A DNA stretch of 8,097 nucleotides from positions 522 through 8,618 of the forward strand of contig DHCD01000017.1 in the NCBI GenBank assembly GCA_002398105.1. The letters are read 5' to 3'. The first letter of the stretch is position 1, and every line of letters begins with the position of its first letter. The stretch comes from Syntrophomonas sp. UBA4911 (GTDB taxonomy: Bacteria > Bacillota > Syntrophomonadia > Syntrophomonadales > Syntrophomonadaceae). The translations under genes were made by a program, and so were the position numbers. A model generated the notes under the pieces. The model did no database searches. It worked only from the letters and a program-made list of their open reading frames with translations, and was not told where the DNA came from. This document shows, piece by piece, positions 1 to 5,498 of this stretch.

Positions 1-2
1 CT

Positions 3-128
3 GTTAAGATTCACCTTATTAATGCCGGTTTAAATAATAAGAACGCTCAGTTAGTAACAGTTATAATTATTGCATCATTTCTAGTGGGATACGTTACAGC
101 TTGGTTCACATCATCTTCTCATAAATAA
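3..128 (+). CDS. C-terminal end of a membrane protein (5' truncated by window edge)
   Basis: The third frame is open from the window edge to a TAA and encodes 41 residues. These form a polar stretch, one hydrophobic helix of about 19 residues (LVTVIIIASFLVGYVTAWF) and a short polar tail ending SSSHK. This looks like a protein with a C-terminal transmembrane anchor. The start lies outside the window, so neither family nor length can be judged. The other two forward frames stop within the first 33 bases, which favours this one. It could instead be chance coding in AT-rich DNA. Confidence 0.45.
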   Translation, partial: VKIHLINAGLNNKNAQLVTVIIIASFLVGYVTAWFTSSSHK

Positions 129-210
129 TACGAGACTAATAAATAGCAATATTGCTGAAAATCAAAGCGATTAAATAATATGAATGCCGCTGAACGGCAA
201 AAGGCTTTTG

Positions 211-250
211 AAAGGTTGGCAAAAAACTTTTTTGATTTTTGTCAACCTTT
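211..250 (+). terminator. AT-rich hairpin, probable terminator of the 5' truncated gene
   Basis: AAAGGTTGGCAAAAA (211-225) pairs with TTTTTGTCAACCTTT (236-250) over 15 positions, with a single G-U wobble and a 10-base loop. The descending arm ends in TTTTT, about 80 bases after the preceding stop codon. The stem is long but AT-rich, and because it is nearly symmetrical it could act in either direction. Confidence 0.45.
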
Positions 251-266
251 TTGCATGCTTATTTGT

Positions 267-289
267 CTAATTGTCAGATATCCAATTAG
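267..289. promoter_or_regulatory. Inverted repeat upstream of the 333-941 gene, possible operator
   Basis: CTAATTG (267-273) and CAATTAG (283-289) are perfect inverted 7-mers with a 9-base spacer. They lie about 45 bases before the GTG start at 333, where a regulator could bind. No convincing -35/-10 pair was found next to it, so this is only a candidate. Confidence 0.25.
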
Positions 290-332
290 GCGGAAGAAAT
301 ATTCTGGAATAGAAATATGGGGTGGATGATAG

Positions 333-941
333 GTGATTTATTTGGTTCGTAGAAAAGGATTATTCTTTATATTATTTATATTAGTAATATTTTGCTTAGC
401 TAAATATTATTGCGAGTTAACACCTATTGTTAAAGCTGATAATATGGAATTTAATGTAACTATAAAGCCGTTTTATGAGGAAAGTGAATATGTTACTTAT
501 TTTAACAATAATAGTCTAAGCGATATTAATAGCAGTGTCAGGATTGATTTAAACTGGAATTTGAACAATATTAGCTCATTTGACCAAAATCTTTATACTC
601 CGTATATTGTGATTATACCTTTAGAAAAAGGATGGCTTTATGCAGGTACTCATAAAAATATACCAGCTTTAATTGGTAATCGCACTTCAATTAATGAAGA
701 AATAATTGAAAAGGTTTTCCATAATGACCGTTATGATTGGCAAAATATTGATCTAATTGGTATACATACTCGACCCCAATCCTTTAATCAGGGATTTATA
801 ACGGTATCTTTCAAAAAGTCTAACTTAAATGCTAAAGCCTCTCCATTATTTAAAATCTATTTGGTTTACTATGATCCCGTTAGAAAAGCTGGATGGTATA
901 AAGTTATAAAACAGGAAGCCAATTTTTCTGGATTACCATAA
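333..941 (+). CDS. Uncharacterised membrane-anchored or secreted protein
   Basis: This encodes 202 residues from a GTG start, preceded by a GGGGTGG ribosome binding site about 8 bases upstream. The nearby ATG at 325 runs into a stop after eight codons, which supports the GTG. The N-terminus is classic signal/anchor: basic residues (RRK at 6-8), then a hydrophobic helix at about residues 10-23. The remaining 170 or so residues are polar, rich in Asn, Ile and aromatic residues, and look like an extracytoplasmic beta-rich domain. I do not recognise the family. There is no lipobox, catalytic motif or repeat. The gene is distinctly AT-rich compared with the conserved operons downstream, which hints at horizontal acquisition. 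It appears to be a single-gene unit between a hairpin upstream and a 240-base gap downstream. Confidence 0.75.
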   Translation: MIYLVRRKGLFFILFILVIFCLAKYYCELTPIVKADNMEFNVTIKPFYEESEYVTYFNNNSLSDINSSVRIDLNWNLNNISSFDQNLYTPYIVIIPLEKGWLYAGTHKNIPALIGNRTSINEEIIEKVFHNDRYDWQNIDLIGIHTRPQSFNQGFITVSFKKSNLNAKASPLFKIYLVYYDPVRKAGWYKVIKQEANFSGLP

Positions 942-980
942 ATTTAAAGCGCTTAAATGACCATTTTAACCAGATAACAA

Positions 981-1000
981 AGGAACCGTCCTTTCGTTCC
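981..1000. repeat. Short hairpin element GGAACcgtcctttcGTTCC
   Basis: GGAAC (982-986) pairs with GTTCC (996-1000) across a 9-base loop. A second small dyad, AGGA/TCCT, is nested in the same stretch. Intergenic hairpins of the form 'GGAACCGTCC...GGTTCC' recur in many clostridial genomes as short dispersed elements, and this could be a decayed copy. Only one copy is visible here, so its repeat nature cannot be shown. The rest of 942-1183 holds no gene I can support. Confidence 0.25.
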
Positions 1001-1130
1001 CATATAATATAATTAGTGCAATTGAGAATAATGCTGAACGGCAAGACATCAAAGTTATTTTAGAATGAAATTAGGAAAACCGAATTGCAACAGCTTAAGT
1101 GATTTATAACCGATCAATACATGTACATAC

Positions 1131-1146
1131 AGCAAACGGCTTTGCT
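1131..1146 (+). other. Small hairpin in the leader of the SUKH gene
   Basis: AGCAAA (1131-1136) pairs with TTTGCT (1141-1146) around a CGGC loop. It is followed by a T-rich stretch (TTTACACCTTTTT) about 25 bases before the ribosome binding site. It could be a weak attenuator or an upstream terminator, but a 6-bp stem could also arise by chance. Confidence 0.2.
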
Positions 1147-1183
1147 TTTACACCTTTTTAGTTTGACGACAGGAGGTATTAAT

Positions 1184-2116
1184 ATGGATTTCTCAGATTG
1201 GACTAAAAGATTAAAATTGTACGCCCGACAAGTCAATACCATGGATGGGGTTGTACATAATTTTTATATAGGGGAAAAAGCGGAGGAAGAGGAAATTCAA
1301 AAGGTCGAAGCTGAGATGGGCTTTGGCCTGCCTGGGGAATTTAGAGAAGTTTTAAAAGGGTATGCAAAATCTATAGATATATCATGGAGCTTTGATGAAA
1401 GCACTGAGGATAAAATGCCGGAGCCTTTTAAGGACAAGGTTAGTTCCGGATGGTGCTGCTGGGATTTGAACCAGCTCAAAGATATCAATCACTATAAAAA
1501 CGAACTTGTTCAAACCTGTTTTATCGAATTAGATGTACCGGGCGCCGAACAACTTCTCAACACCTTTGCCTTTTTAACTGTTCCCAATGGAGATTACCTG
1601 CTGATTGATATGAATACCCCGGATGCGCCTGTCACCTACCTAAGTCACGAAATGGATAAAATGCACGGATACAGATTAGGTAATAGCTTTATTGATTTCA
1701 TTGAAAAATGGACCCTGATTGGATGCGTAGGGCCTGAAGATTGGCAGTTGGAACCCTTTATAAAGGATGCGTCCGCCGGAATAGACGCTGATAGTTCCAT
1801 CGCAGCCCGTTTCAGAGAATTTGTCGGCTTTGATTCCCGCCATCTTGAAGAAGCTGCAATGCTGACTCCTGAACAACTTATAACTCCAAAAAAGGAATGG
1901 TTTCATTCGCTGCTGGGGGACACCTGGGAAAGAAAATATGAAATTATAACTGAGGAGATAAAAACCCGGCAACAATTTGAATCTCTTATTCCTGCCATCA
2001 ACGGAGCTGTGTTAAATGAAGCCGAGTATAAAAGGGGGCTGGAGAAAGAGGGGACCCACAGGCTGATAAGTTTTAAAGAATATATAAATCCCAAATTTAA
2101 AAAAAACGATTTTTAA
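1184..2116 (+). CDS. SMI1/KNR4 (SUKH) family protein, likely immunity-type
   Basis: This encodes 310 residues. The ATG at 1184 is chosen because an ideal AGGAGGT (1171-1177) lies 6 bases upstream; an in-frame ATG at 1121 has no such site. The family signature is at residues 38-57: I-x3-E-x3-G-x2-LP-x-EF-x3-L, the acidic helix and 'LPxEF' turn that open the SUKH fold. Trp- and acid-rich strands follow (WCCWDL, then FLTVPNGDYLLIDM), as in SMI1_KNR4 domains. The C-terminal 100 residues or so are helical and charged, with no family I can name. There is no signal peptide, so it should be cytoplasmic. In bacteria SUKH proteins are best known as antidotes to nuclease and deaminase toxins delivered by polymorphic toxin systems. 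No toxin gene is adjacent here, so the partner, if any, is unknown; a stand-alone protective or housekeeping role is equally possible. Confidence 0.8.
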   Translation: MDFSDWTKRLKLYARQVNTMDGVVHNFYIGEKAEEEEIQKVEAEMGFGLPGEFREVLKGYAKSIDISWSFDESTEDKMPEPFKDKVSSGWCCWDLNQLKDINHYKNELVQTCFIELDVPGAEQLLNTFAFLTVPNGDYLLIDMNTPDAPVTYLSHEMDKMHGYRLGNSFIDFIEKWTLIGCVGPEDWQLEPFIKDASAGIDADSSIAARFREFVGFDSRHLEEAAMLTPEQLITPKKEWFHSLLGDTWERKYEIITEEIKTRQQFESLIPAINGAVLNEAEYKRGLEKEGTHRLISFKEYINPKFKKNDF

Positions 2117-2130
2117 ACCGAACCGCAATT

Positions 2131-2262
2131 ATGAGTCCTTTTAAGGTGGGCTCTATGACTTTTTCCAAGCGCGAATACATAGCGGATTTAACCAGCTGGA
2201 GTCCTTTTGAATGTATCCTAAACGGCAGAAAAGTTGTATTTCCCAACATCCCGGACATATAA
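2131..2262 (+). pseudogene. 43-codon ORF, possible gene remnant after the SUKH gene
   Basis: An ATG 14 bases after the SUKH stop opens a 43-residue frame that reads like real protein: MSPFKVGSMTFSKREY at the start and LNGRKVVFPNIPDI at the end. It runs right up to the shared terminator. No ribosome binding site is visible before the ATG at 2131 or the in-frame ATG at 2155. It could be a translationally coupled small protein, the N-terminal stump of a larger deleted gene, or chance. I do not recognise a family. Confidence 0.35.
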
Positions 2263-2326
2263 AAAGTGGGGAAAGATTGAAAAATTTCAATGGCGAAGCC
2301 TCCCCCTGTGTCCCCAAAATCTTTTT
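2261..2326. terminator. Bidirectional terminator between the SUKH region and the yvl-like operon
   Basis: The gap between converging genes is one compound dyad. Outer arms are AAAAAG (2261-2266) with CTTTTT (2321-2326). The next arms are GGGGA (2268-2272) with TCCCC (2311-2315). Inside sits a 7-bp palindrome, ATTGAAA-AA-TTTCAAT (2276-2291). Reading rightward it ends in CTTTTT; reading leftward it ends in CCCCACTTTTT. This suits termination of both converging units. It overlaps the last codon of the minus-strand gene. The exact pairing is not certain. Confidence 0.5.
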
Positions 2327-2672
2327 AAACGATATTGCGATCAAGTCTTTTGGCGGCCGCGTTTAAGACTATCACCAGCACCGCTGTCGCCAGAGCGATC
2401 CAGAAGCCCATCCCCTGAGCCCCTTGGAGCAGCGAACTGGTCAGCATAATCATCCAGGCATTGATGACCGGGACAAAGAGGCCCAGGCTGATTATGTTCA
2501 AGGGCAGGGCAATGAGCATGAGCAGCGGGCGCAGGAACCAGTTAAGTAAAGTGAGCAAGAGGGCCGCTTCCCCCATGAACCATAGAGATTCCCATTGTAT
2601 TGAAGGGAACAGTAAGCTTGCCATATATAGGGCCAGAAAGTTGGCAAAAACTATAAAAATGAATTTCCGCAT
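2325..2672 (-). CDS. yvlD: YvlD-type membrane protein (phage holin family 4 superfamily)
   Basis: This encodes 115 residues with four predicted membrane helices, at about 4-24, 34-54, 58-82 and 88-104. The family hallmark sits at residues 44-66: N-x3-LRP, then LPLNIISLGLF. That is typical of the 'mycobacterial 4 TMS phage holin' family that includes Bacillus YvlD. Length matches the family. The start has AAGGAG 8 bases upstream. Despite the family name, these proteins are chromosomal and not lysis holins, and their role is unknown. In Bacillus the relative sits in an envelope-stress-responsive operon. Here it is the last gene of a unit beginning with a DUF2089 regulator. That supports an envelope or membrane-stress function by context only. 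Confidence 0.85.
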   Translation of the reverse strand: MRKFIFIVFANFLALYMASLLFPSIQWESLWFMGEAALLLTLLNWFLRPLLMLIALPLNIISLGLFVPVINAWMIMLTSSLLQGAQGMGFWIALATAVLVIVLNAAAKRLDRNIV

Positions 2673-2720
2673 GGCCGCATCTCCTTATAATTAGAACCAG
2701 CTCCGGCACGGTCGAACTGC

Positions 2721-3011
2721 TTATTTCAGATCGACCGAGACCCGCACCTGAGCTGTTTCAACCTGAACCAGCTGGCAAGGACCCAAAGCCCTTATCTCCC
2801 GGATGGTTTCCAGACTCAATTGCATTAATCCTGAAAGAGCGGCCGCCCAGCCTGAACCGGAGCGGCCAGCCCATTTAAAACATGAAATCAAGTCGGCCAA
2901 TTCTTCAATGGTTTCTTCCAGGACAGGAAGCAGCAAAGGGAAGATTATTCCCATCCGGGGAAGGGCGCGAAATCTTATGATAAGAAAGAAGTTAGGCCGT
3001 TTATTCAACAT
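2721..3011 (-). CDS. Uncharacterised 96-aa protein, translationally coupled to the SHOCT-like gene
   Basis: The ATG lies inside the end of the preceding gene, giving an 11-base overlap (ATGTTGAATAA). This is a typical arrangement for stop-start translational coupling, and it needs no ribosome binding site of its own. The protein starts with a basic stretch (residues 5-19), followed by a short hydrophobic segment (IIFPLLLPVL, about 22-31). An amphipathic acidic helix (EETIEELADLI) and a C-terminal beta-like tail (CQLVQVETAQVRVSVDLK) complete it. The tail resembles the 'LVxVxxxxxxVRVSV' ends seen in YvlB/SHOCT-associated proteins, but this is a weak resemblance. It may associate with the membrane peripherally. 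I do not recognise a named family. Its location and overlap make it a genuine operon member. Confidence 0.65.
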   Translation of the reverse strand: MLNKRPNFFLIIRFRALPRMGIIFPLLLPVLEETIEELADLISCFKWAGRSGSGWAAALSGLMQLSLETIREIRALGPCQLVQVETAQVRVSVDLK

Positions 3012-3420
3012 AAACCTCCACTATCATCAGTCCTTCCTGGGGATCCTGCACTTGCACATCCACCAGCTTGCCGTCCACCAATCCTTGATCAATAAGGTCC
3101 ACCAGTTCGTTAAAATCAATCTGCGACAGGTCGACCCCGTGTTTATCCATTTCGCTGCGCGCTTGTTCGGGAATGAAGTTCATACCTACGCTGACAAACT
3201 TTGAAGCTACTTTCACCAGGCGCATAGGAATGTTAACATTGACTTTGGTCTTGTCACCGTCGACCTTGACCCGGAAATATTTATCCCGGCCGCCGGGAGG
3301 GGACGATCCCCGATCTGTTTTGACCTCTTCCTCCAAAGCCTGCAATAAATGATAGCCTTCCCCGGCGCTGATTTTTCCTTCCTGAATCATTTCCAGTATT
3401 TTAAGTCTTTCCTGGTTCAT
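3001..3420 (-). CDS. SHOCT-like (YvlB/LiaX N-terminal type) domain protein
   Basis: This encodes 139 residues, with AAAGGAG 8 bases upstream of the ATG. Residues 1-31 form the short helical hairpin shared by YvlB and LiaX N-termini ('ERLKILEMIQEGKISAGEG' then a Leu-rich helix). A polar Gly/Pro linker (38-45) follows. A beta-rich region (about 47-70, FRVKVDGDKTKVNVNIPMRLV) leads to an amphipathic part ending QEGLMIVEVYVE. No signal peptide is present, so it is probably cytoplasmic. LiaX-type proteins are linked to cell-envelope antibiotic responses; whether this smaller protein shares that role is inference from the domain and the YvlD neighbour. It follows the DUF2089 gene by 22 bases and overlaps the next gene. 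Confidence 0.7.
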   Translation of the reverse strand: MNQERLKILEMIQEGKISAGEGYHLLQALEEEVKTDRGSSPPGGRDKYFRVKVDGDKTKVNVNIPMRLVKVASKFVSVGMNFIPEQARSEMDKHGVDLSQIDFNELVDLIDQGLVDGKLVDVQVQDPQEGLMIVEVYVE

Positions 3421-3442
3421 AATCGCTGCTCCTTTCTCTTTC

Positions 3443-3829
3443 CTATTTCTTGAGCTTCTTCAACTGTTCCAGGGCTGCCTGGGACCCGATTTCTCCTTTT
3501 TCCAGGGCCTCCAGTATATCCATCCGTATTTCACCCGGCGCTTCCCGCGCGTCAATTCTCTCGCTGCGAAAACCGAGGGCCTGGATAACTCCTTCCAACC
3601 GGCTGCGCACGGTGGGGTAGGAAATGCCCAGTTCTTTTTCCACTTCTTTTATATTGCCGCGGCATTTAAGAAAAATTTCCACAAACTCGACCTGTTCAGC
3701 GGGAAGCTGGCAGAACTTGCAGGTTTTGAATTCACCGTCCAAGTTGGTGCCGCACTGGCGGCAGCTTAGCCGGCTTACCAGCAATTCCTGGCCGCATATG
3801 GGACATTTACCTGGAGCTTGATAGGGCAT
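3443..3829 (-). CDS. DUF2089 family zinc-ribbon/HTH regulator
   Basis: This encodes 128 residues. The ATG at 3829 is preferred over one 51 bases upstream because it follows AGGGGTGG and gives the family's usual length and 'CPICG' opening. Three CxxC pairs are visible (C9/C12, C23/C26, C37/C40), suggesting zinc ribbons. A helix-turn-helix follows at about 59-80 (NIKEVEKELGISYPTVRSRLE), as expected for DUF2089. Residues 100-126 form a helical hairpin (ILEALEKGEI...) that matches the SHOCT-like start of the next protein. It is the first gene of the minus-strand operon. An inverted repeat over its promoter suggests it regulates its own transcription. Family assignment is firm; regulatory targets are inferred. 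Confidence 0.88.
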   Translation of the reverse strand: MPYQAPGKCPICGQELLVSRLSCRQCGTNLDGEFKTCKFCQLPAEQVEFVEIFLKCRGNIKEVEKELGISYPTVRSRLEGVIQALGFRSERIDAREAPGEIRMDILEALEKGEIGSQAALEQLKKLKK

Positions 3830-3853
3830 AATCGCCACCCCTTTTTTAATAGT

Positions 3854-3880
3854 TTGATTTATACTATTAATATTAATCAA
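3854..3880. promoter_or_regulatory. Inverted repeat over the -10 box, candidate operator of the DUF2089 operon
   Basis: TTGATTTATA (3854-3863) and TATTAATCAA (3871-3880) are inverted 10-mers with one mismatch and a 7-base spacer. The site covers the proposed -10 and transcription start. A dimeric repressor bound here would block the operon, and the HTH protein encoded first in the operon is the obvious candidate. Confidence 0.4.
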
Positions 3881-3897
3881 TAATTTAATAATGTCAA
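3870..3897 (-). promoter_or_regulatory. Promoter of the DUF2089 operon
   Basis: On the minus strand a perfect TTGACA (3892-3897) is followed after 16 bases by TAATAT (3870-3875), about 40 bases before the start codon at 3829. The -35 is consensus and the -10 is moderate. Surrounding DNA is very AT-rich, which makes the -10 position slightly ambiguous. Confidence 0.55.
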
Positions 3898-3973
3898 TTT
3901 AAATATTAACATATTGAAGAATTAAATTAAAATAATTAAAAAAGAGATCCGGCGGTCATTATTATGTAGATAA

Positions 3974-3995
3974 CGGCTCGGCAAATGTCGGGCCG
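3974..3995. other. GC-rich hairpin in the divergent intergenic region
   Basis: CGGCTCGGC (3974-3982) pairs with GTCGGGCCG (3987-3995) over 9 positions including two G-T wobbles. It stands out in otherwise AT-rich DNA. A second possible pairing, GGCGG (3951-3955) with CCGCC (3993-3997), overlaps it. It lies upstream of both promoters, so neither mRNA would contain it, and no T-run follows. Function is unknown; it may be a relic terminator or repeat. Confidence 0.3.
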
Positions 3996-4004
3996 CCATT
4001 GCTA

Positions 4005-4025
4005 ATTTATCGTATCACGATAAAT
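4005..4025. promoter_or_regulatory. Perfect palindrome upstream of the DUF2975 promoter, candidate operator
   Basis: ATTTATCGT (4005-4013) and ACGATAAAT (4017-4025) are perfect inverted 9-mers with a 3-base spacer, ending 5 bases before the -35 box. The placement and symmetry fit a dimeric regulator. The XRE protein encoded in the operon is one candidate; the DUF2089 protein encoded divergently is another. Confidence 0.5.
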
Positions 4026-4030
4026 ATTAA

Positions 4031-4059
4031 TTGACATACGAATAACGCTCGACTATAAT
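4031..4059 (+). promoter_or_regulatory. Consensus sigma-A promoter of the DUF2975-XRE-lipoprotein operon
   Basis: TTGACA (4031-4036), a 17-base spacer and TATAAT (4054-4059) match the vegetative consensus at all twelve positions. Transcription would start near 4066, about 40 bases before the GTG start. So strong a promoter presumably needs repression, consistent with the adjacent palindrome. Confidence 0.85.
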
Positions 4060-4104
4060 GATGGGCAGTTGGTACAGAAATGTACCGGAAAGAAGGTCTT
4101 GCCT

Positions 4105-4584
4105 GTGAGTCAGCCTTCACTGTCAAAATGGTTGAAGTGGATTATCATCGTTGTTGGCTTATGCGGACTGCTTGTCTACACTTGGGTAATCCCGTCCTTC
4201 GGTAAAATGCTGCTCTCGGAATATCCGGAATTTGCGTATTGCTACCTGCCATGGATGATTCTGATTTGGGTTACGGGGGTTCCTTGCTATGCTGTGCTGG
4301 CGTTTGGGTGGCGGATTGCCAGAAACGTCGGAATGGATCGCTCTTTTTCTCTGGAGAATGCAAAACTGCTAAAACGGATCGCGGTATTGGCTGCGGCCGA
4401 CACTGGTTTTTTCTTTGTGATGAACATCGTGTATTTGCTTCTCGACATGAACCATCCGGGAATTGTGCTGATGTCTCTAATCGTGTTAGTAGTCGGGATC
4501 GCAATCTCCGCTGTTTCCGCCGCGCTGTCCCACCTTGTAAGAAAAGCTGCGGAGCTTCAGGAACAGAGCGACCTGACGATATAA
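4105..4584 (+). CDS. DUF2975 family four-helix membrane protein
   Basis: This encodes 159 residues from a GTG start with AGAAGG about 8 bases upstream. An in-frame TTG at 4069 lies almost on the expected transcription start and is less likely. Four hydrophobic segments are seen at about 10-30, 46-68, 90-112 and 118-140. The 'FSLENAKLLKRIA' stretch before the third helix is typical of DUF2975. Family length is matched. The stop overlaps the ribosome binding site of the following YozG-like regulator, and DUF2975 and YozG-like genes are commonly found side by side. The likely role is a membrane partner that modulates the regulator, but this has not been shown for the family as far as I know. Confidence 0.85.
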   Translation: MSQPSLSKWLKWIIIVVGLCGLLVYTWVIPSFGKMLLSEYPEFAYCYLPWMILIWVTGVPCYAVLAFGWRIARNVGMDRSFSLENAKLLKRIAVLAAADTGFFFVMNIVYLLLDMNHPGIVLMSLIVLVVGIAISAVSAALSHLVRKAAELQEQSDLTI

Positions 4585-4594
4585 GGAGAGGAAC

Positions 4595-4846
4595 ATGGGG
4601 AACGAGATCATTTTCAATATCGACGTCATGCTTGCCAAGCGTAAAATGAGCGTCACGGAGCTGGCGGAACGGGTCGGCATAACAATCACCAATATTTCTA
4701 TTCTGAAAAACGGCAAGGCGAAGGCGTTGAAAATTTCAACCTTGGCGAAGCTGTGCGCCGCGCTGGACTGCCAGCCCGGAGATATCCTGGAATACAGGAG
4801 GACAAAGAAAAGTGAATCGGGAGAGGCTCCTGATGACCGGACATAG
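4595..4846 (+). CDS. YozG-like XRE family HTH regulator
   Basis: This encodes 83 residues, with AAGGAG at 4583-4588 overlapping the previous stop. Residues 8-68 form a compact Cro/C1-type HTH: 'NIDVMLAKRKMSVTELAERV', then 'GITITNISILKNGKAKA', then 'LCAALDCQPGDILEYR'. This 'Lys-Asn-Gly-Lys-Ala' and 'CQPGDILEY' pattern is characteristic of the small YozG-type regulators that accompany DUF2975 proteins. A short charged tail follows. It binds DNA in the cytoplasm and probably controls its own operon through the palindrome at 4005-4025 (inference). Confidence 0.9.
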   Translation: MGNEIIFNIDVMLAKRKMSVTELAERVGITITNISILKNGKAKALKISTLAKLCAALDCQPGDILEYRRTKKSESGEAPDDRT

Positions 4847-4876
4847 CTGAAACTATATTTTGAAGGAAAAGAAACT

Positions 4877-5422
4877 ATGTTTAGAATGAAAAACGTGTTA
4901 AAGAAAATATCTTGCATCACAGGTGCCGTCCTGCTGATAGGCTGCCTTGCGGGATGTCCCTCGGGCAGCGAAACAAATGATATTAGTTATATTTCAAGAA
5001 CGCTTGGAATTGATCTGGCGGGTGGAACGGTCCTTTCAAGCGAAGATACGCATGGTGGTTTTCATGGCGACGGGGATACTTATGTAAAAATCAGCTTTGA
5101 TGATGATTCGGGTGCTGCTTTGTCCGACACTATGACGGATAACAGTGACTGGTGCGCGTTTCCGCTATCGGATAACCTACAGACCGTTGTATATGGCAGG
5201 GTTGACGGGGATGCCCAATACGGCCCATACCTCACAGACGATAAGGGAGCGTCCATCATTCCCCCGATTGAACACGGCTATTACTATTTTTATGACAGGC
5301 ATAGCGAAAGTAACAACCCGAAAGACGATACGGAACTTTTAAGCCGCGCTTCCCTGAATTTTACCATCGCCCTTTACGACACAGACAATAATAAGCTGTA
5401 CTACTATGAACTGGATACTTAA
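4877..5422 (+). CDS. Putative lipoprotein of unknown function
   Basis: This encodes 181 residues, with AAGGA 9 bases upstream and 30 bases after the XRE stop, so it is probably the third gene of the operon. The N-terminus is a lipoprotein signal: basic residues (K5, K9, K10), a hydrophobic core, then the lipobox LAGC with the lipidated Cys at residue 27. The mature part starts PSGSETND. It is acidic and Gly/Asp/Tyr-rich, with beta-like strands (TYVKISFDDDSG, LNFTIALYDTDNNKLYYYELDT). It should be anchored to the outer face of the cytoplasmic membrane. I do not recognise a named domain. Linkage to DUF2975/XRE suggests an envelope-related role or the output of that switch. Confidence 0.8.
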   Translation: MFRMKNVLKKISCITGAVLLIGCLAGCPSGSETNDISYISRTLGIDLAGGTVLSSEDTHGGFHGDGDTYVKISFDDDSGAALSDTMTDNSDWCAFPLSDNLQTVVYGRVDGDAQYGPYLTDDKGASIIPPIEHGYYYFYDRHSESNNPKDDTELLSRASLNFTIALYDTDNNKLYYYELDT

Positions 5423-5446
5423 AACAACGCTGCAACGAGGGGCCGG

Positions 5447-5482
5447 AAAAATCTGATCCAGAAAAAAGGTCAGGCGTTTTTT
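5447..5482. terminator. Terminator between the lipoprotein and CoA-binding genes
   Basis: CTGAtCC (5453-5459, with one bulged T) pairs with GGTCAG (5468-5473), flanked by AAAAA (5447-5451) and TTTTTT (5477-5482). It sits in a 76-base convergent gap, so it probably serves both sides. The core stem is short, so confidence is limited. Confidence 0.45.
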
Positions 5483-5498
5483 ACTGCTGATGCTCATT

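Noticed and set aside
1121..1183. Longer N-terminus for the SUKH protein
   Set aside because: No ribosome binding site near 1121, and an ideal AGGAGGT precedes the ATG at 1184.
2325..2672. Phage lysis holin or prophage region
   Set aside because: The family is chromosomal YvlD-type; no endolysin, structural or integrase gene is nearby.
2234..2694. Plus-strand ORFs opposite the YvlD gene
   Set aside because: They are antisense shadows with Arg/Ser/Pro-rich, non-protein-like sequence; the minus-strand gene has clear family motifs and a ribosome binding site.
4061..4108. Short upstream ORF from ATG 4061 ending over the GTG start of the DUF2975 gene
   Set aside because: Its start lies before the expected transcription start near 4066 and has no ribosome binding site.
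4239..4920. Other-frame ORFs across the DUF2975/XRE region
   Set aside because: They overlap well-supported genes, lack ribosome binding sites, and have Cys/Arg-rich composition typical of shadow frames.
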